A DNA stretch of 64,000 nucleotides from Dyella_B jejuensis. Lineage in GTDB: Bacteria; Pseudomonadota; Gammaproteobacteria; Xanthomonadales; Rhodanobacteraceae. This document shows positions 62,840-64,000 of the stretch, piece after piece. The position numbers were made by a program, and so were the translations under genes. The notes beneath the pieces are model-generated. The model saw only the letters and a program-made list of their open reading frames with translations, did not search any database and was not told the DNA's origin. Numbering within the stretch: position 1 is the stretch's first letter; each line of letters starts with the position of its first letter. Location of the stretch: positions 248,001 to 312,000 of the forward strand of contig NZ_JADIKJ010000015.1 in NCBI RefSeq assembly GCF_044904675.1, written 5' to 3'.

Positions 62840-64000
62840 TCAGAACGATACCCGCAATCCCGCTGTCACGCCGTAGGATGAGCGCCGCGTTCCTAGCTCG
62901 TCGGTCACGCCGCCGTACAGATAGGCGGAGTGGCTCAACCGTATCGTGCCGTTCGCATTGAGCTGCACGAAGTTGCGGCCGATGTCCGCCGACCGCGTAT
63001 CGAACGACTCGCCTTCAAGCGTCGACTGCACGTCCGGCGACAGCAGGCCACGGCTGTCCCTGCCGAGCGCCGCACCGAGGCGATAGGTAACTTCGCTCGA
63101 CAATGGACTTTGCTGGTTCGACCCGATGTTCACGCCCAGCAGGGCACGGGTACCGGTAGCCGACAAGCCCGATACCTGCAAAGCCGCCGGCGAACTCCCC
63201 GTTTCGCTCATGCTGCCCCGCTCGAACTGCTGCCAGATCACGCTGGCATACGGTTCGATATGCAGGCTGGACAGACTTATCGGCATGCGTGCAGTCAGGT
63301 CCGCCATGGTGTCATTGCCGCCGGTGCGGCTGTACAGGCTTCCTGCGGCACCGGTTGGATCAGGACGGCGCGTGATCCAGGTATCGTGGCCGTAGGACAC
63401 GACGCCATCCACCAACACCGAAGCGATGGCTTGCTGGCCGTACACGATGCCGCTGTTGCCGCGAATCGAACCCTGTGCCAGGCCCGCATTTACCGTGGTG
63501 TCGTGATTCGATGCCGCGAGGCCGACGACCGTGCCATAGCCGGCATACACGTCCGTGCCGACGGAAGTCTGGTTGGTGCCGGTCTGGAAACCGGAAGCCT
63601 GCGCATCGCCGCTCCAGCGGTTGCCATCGTGAGAGACATTCGCCCAGGCCAGGTGACCGCTCTGCTCGCCCGCCACATCGCTGTCGTCGGTGGACAAGTG
63701 GCCGAGGGTGTCGCTCTGGATCGCCAATCCGTCGGCACGCGCCGCAGCTGCTTCGTCCGCATAGACTTCGCCGGCCAAGGCGGTCATGACACTGCCCAGC
63801 TGATCCGCCTTGGCATCCGCGATGGCATACAGCAGCTCGCTCTGTCCGCTGCTGGCGGTGCCGCCAGCCTGGAGATTCACGGCCTGGTCCAGGGCATAGG
63901 CGGCACTCAATGCATTGCGGTTTGCACCGGACGTGGCGAGCAGGCCCGCATACGAAGTGGGCAGCACGCCAAGCTCGATGCTGTGATTGTCGTTGACGTT
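62840..64000 (-). CDS. Autotransporter C-terminal region (partial, 5' end outside window)
   Basis: The last 386 codons of an autotransporter; the frame stays open past base 64000, so passenger and signal peptide are missing. The helical linker (ALSAAYALDQAVNLQ, ELLYAIADAKADQLGSVMTA) precedes a beta-barrel of alternating strands (LAWANVSHDGNRWSGDAQAS; TDVYAGYGTVVGLAASNHDT) ending in the outer-membrane signature GVTAGLRVSF with terminal Phe. It should insert in the outer membrane and export a passenger of unknown function. The region before the barrel resembles the linker of esterase or adhesin-type autotransporters. Confidence 0.9.
   Translation of the reverse strand, partial: NVNDNHSIELGVLPTSYAGLLATSGANRNALSAAYALDQAVNLQAGGTASSGQSELLYAIADAKADQLGSVMTALAGEVYADEAAAARADGLAIQSDTLGHLSTDDSDVAGEQSGHLAWANVSHDGNRWSGDAQASGFQTGTNQTSVGTDVYAGYGTVVGLAASNHDTTVNAGLAQGSIRGNSGIVYGQQAIASVLVDGVVSYGHDTWITRRPDPTGAAGSLYSRTGGNDTMADLTARMPISLSSLHIEPYASVIWQQFERGSMSETGSSPAALQVSGLSATGTRALLGVNIGSNQQSPLSSEVTYRLGAALGRDSRGLLSPDVQSTLEGESFDTRSADIGRNFVQLNANGTIRLSHSAYLYGGVTDELGTRRSSYGVTAGLRVSF

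Overview
The window is a GC-rich chromosomal segment (no plasmid, phage or rRNA genes seen) of a gammaproteobacterium of the Xanthomonadales. A member of the Rhodanobacteraceae such as Dyella, Luteibacter, Frateuria or Rhodanobacter fits best. This rests on gene content and order (moxR-bat cluster, pilMNOPQ divergent from the PBP1A gene, rpoZ-spoT-ridA-recG, ygfB-pepP beside zapA and 6S RNA) and on protein similarity recalled from memory, not on a search.

Bases 1-3840 (minus strand) hold a stressosome-type signalling module: rsbR, rsbS, rsbT, a kinase-fold/PP2C-phosphatase fusion, a soluble histidine kinase and the start of a response regulator, all overlapping or nearly so. No sigma-B, RsbV or RsbW gene is visible, so output probably runs through the two-component pair. 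Upstream lies a 750-base non-coding region with a 296-base nested inverted-repeat element. Bases 4592-9124 encode a MacAB/Lol-like ABC exporter (adaptor, ATPase, two FtsX-type permeases). Bases 9456-13384 carry a fumarylacetoacetase-family enzyme, mscL, a secreted M28 peptidase, a MarR regulator and a macrodomain protein.

Bases 13371-20447 (minus) form the overlapping moxR-DUF58-DUF4381-batA-batB/C-batD cluster. Bases 20575-25732 hold pilQ-pilP-pilO-pilN-pilM, diverging from the PBP1A gene (26305-28836). A conserved protein of unknown function follows. Then come, on the minus strand, gltA, rpmE (type B), a nucleoside hydrolase gene, recG, ridA, spoT and rpoZ. Between rpoZ and gmk lies a complete Mla lipid-transport set: mlaA (+) converging on mlaF-E-D-C-B (-). 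MlaD carries two tandem MCE domains. Then follow gmk and yicC (-), and rph, rdgB and hemW (+).

Bases 46879-49550 encode a DUF1631 protein overlapping a PilZ protein gene. pepQ and a cydP-cydA-cydB-cydX bd-oxidase operon follow, then a Tat-exported phospholipase C gene. Bases 56880-60760 contain pepP and ygfB (-), then a ZapB-like gene, zapA, 6S RNA, 5-formyl-THF cyclo-ligase and an EVE-domain protein (+). The window ends with a Kch-type potassium channel gene, rpiA and the C-terminal half of an autotransporter. It is mostly housekeeping and envelope biology. The less ordinary parts are the stressosome module, the inverted-repeat element, the double-MCE MlaD, the BatB with an altered metal site and the DUF1631-PilZ pair.
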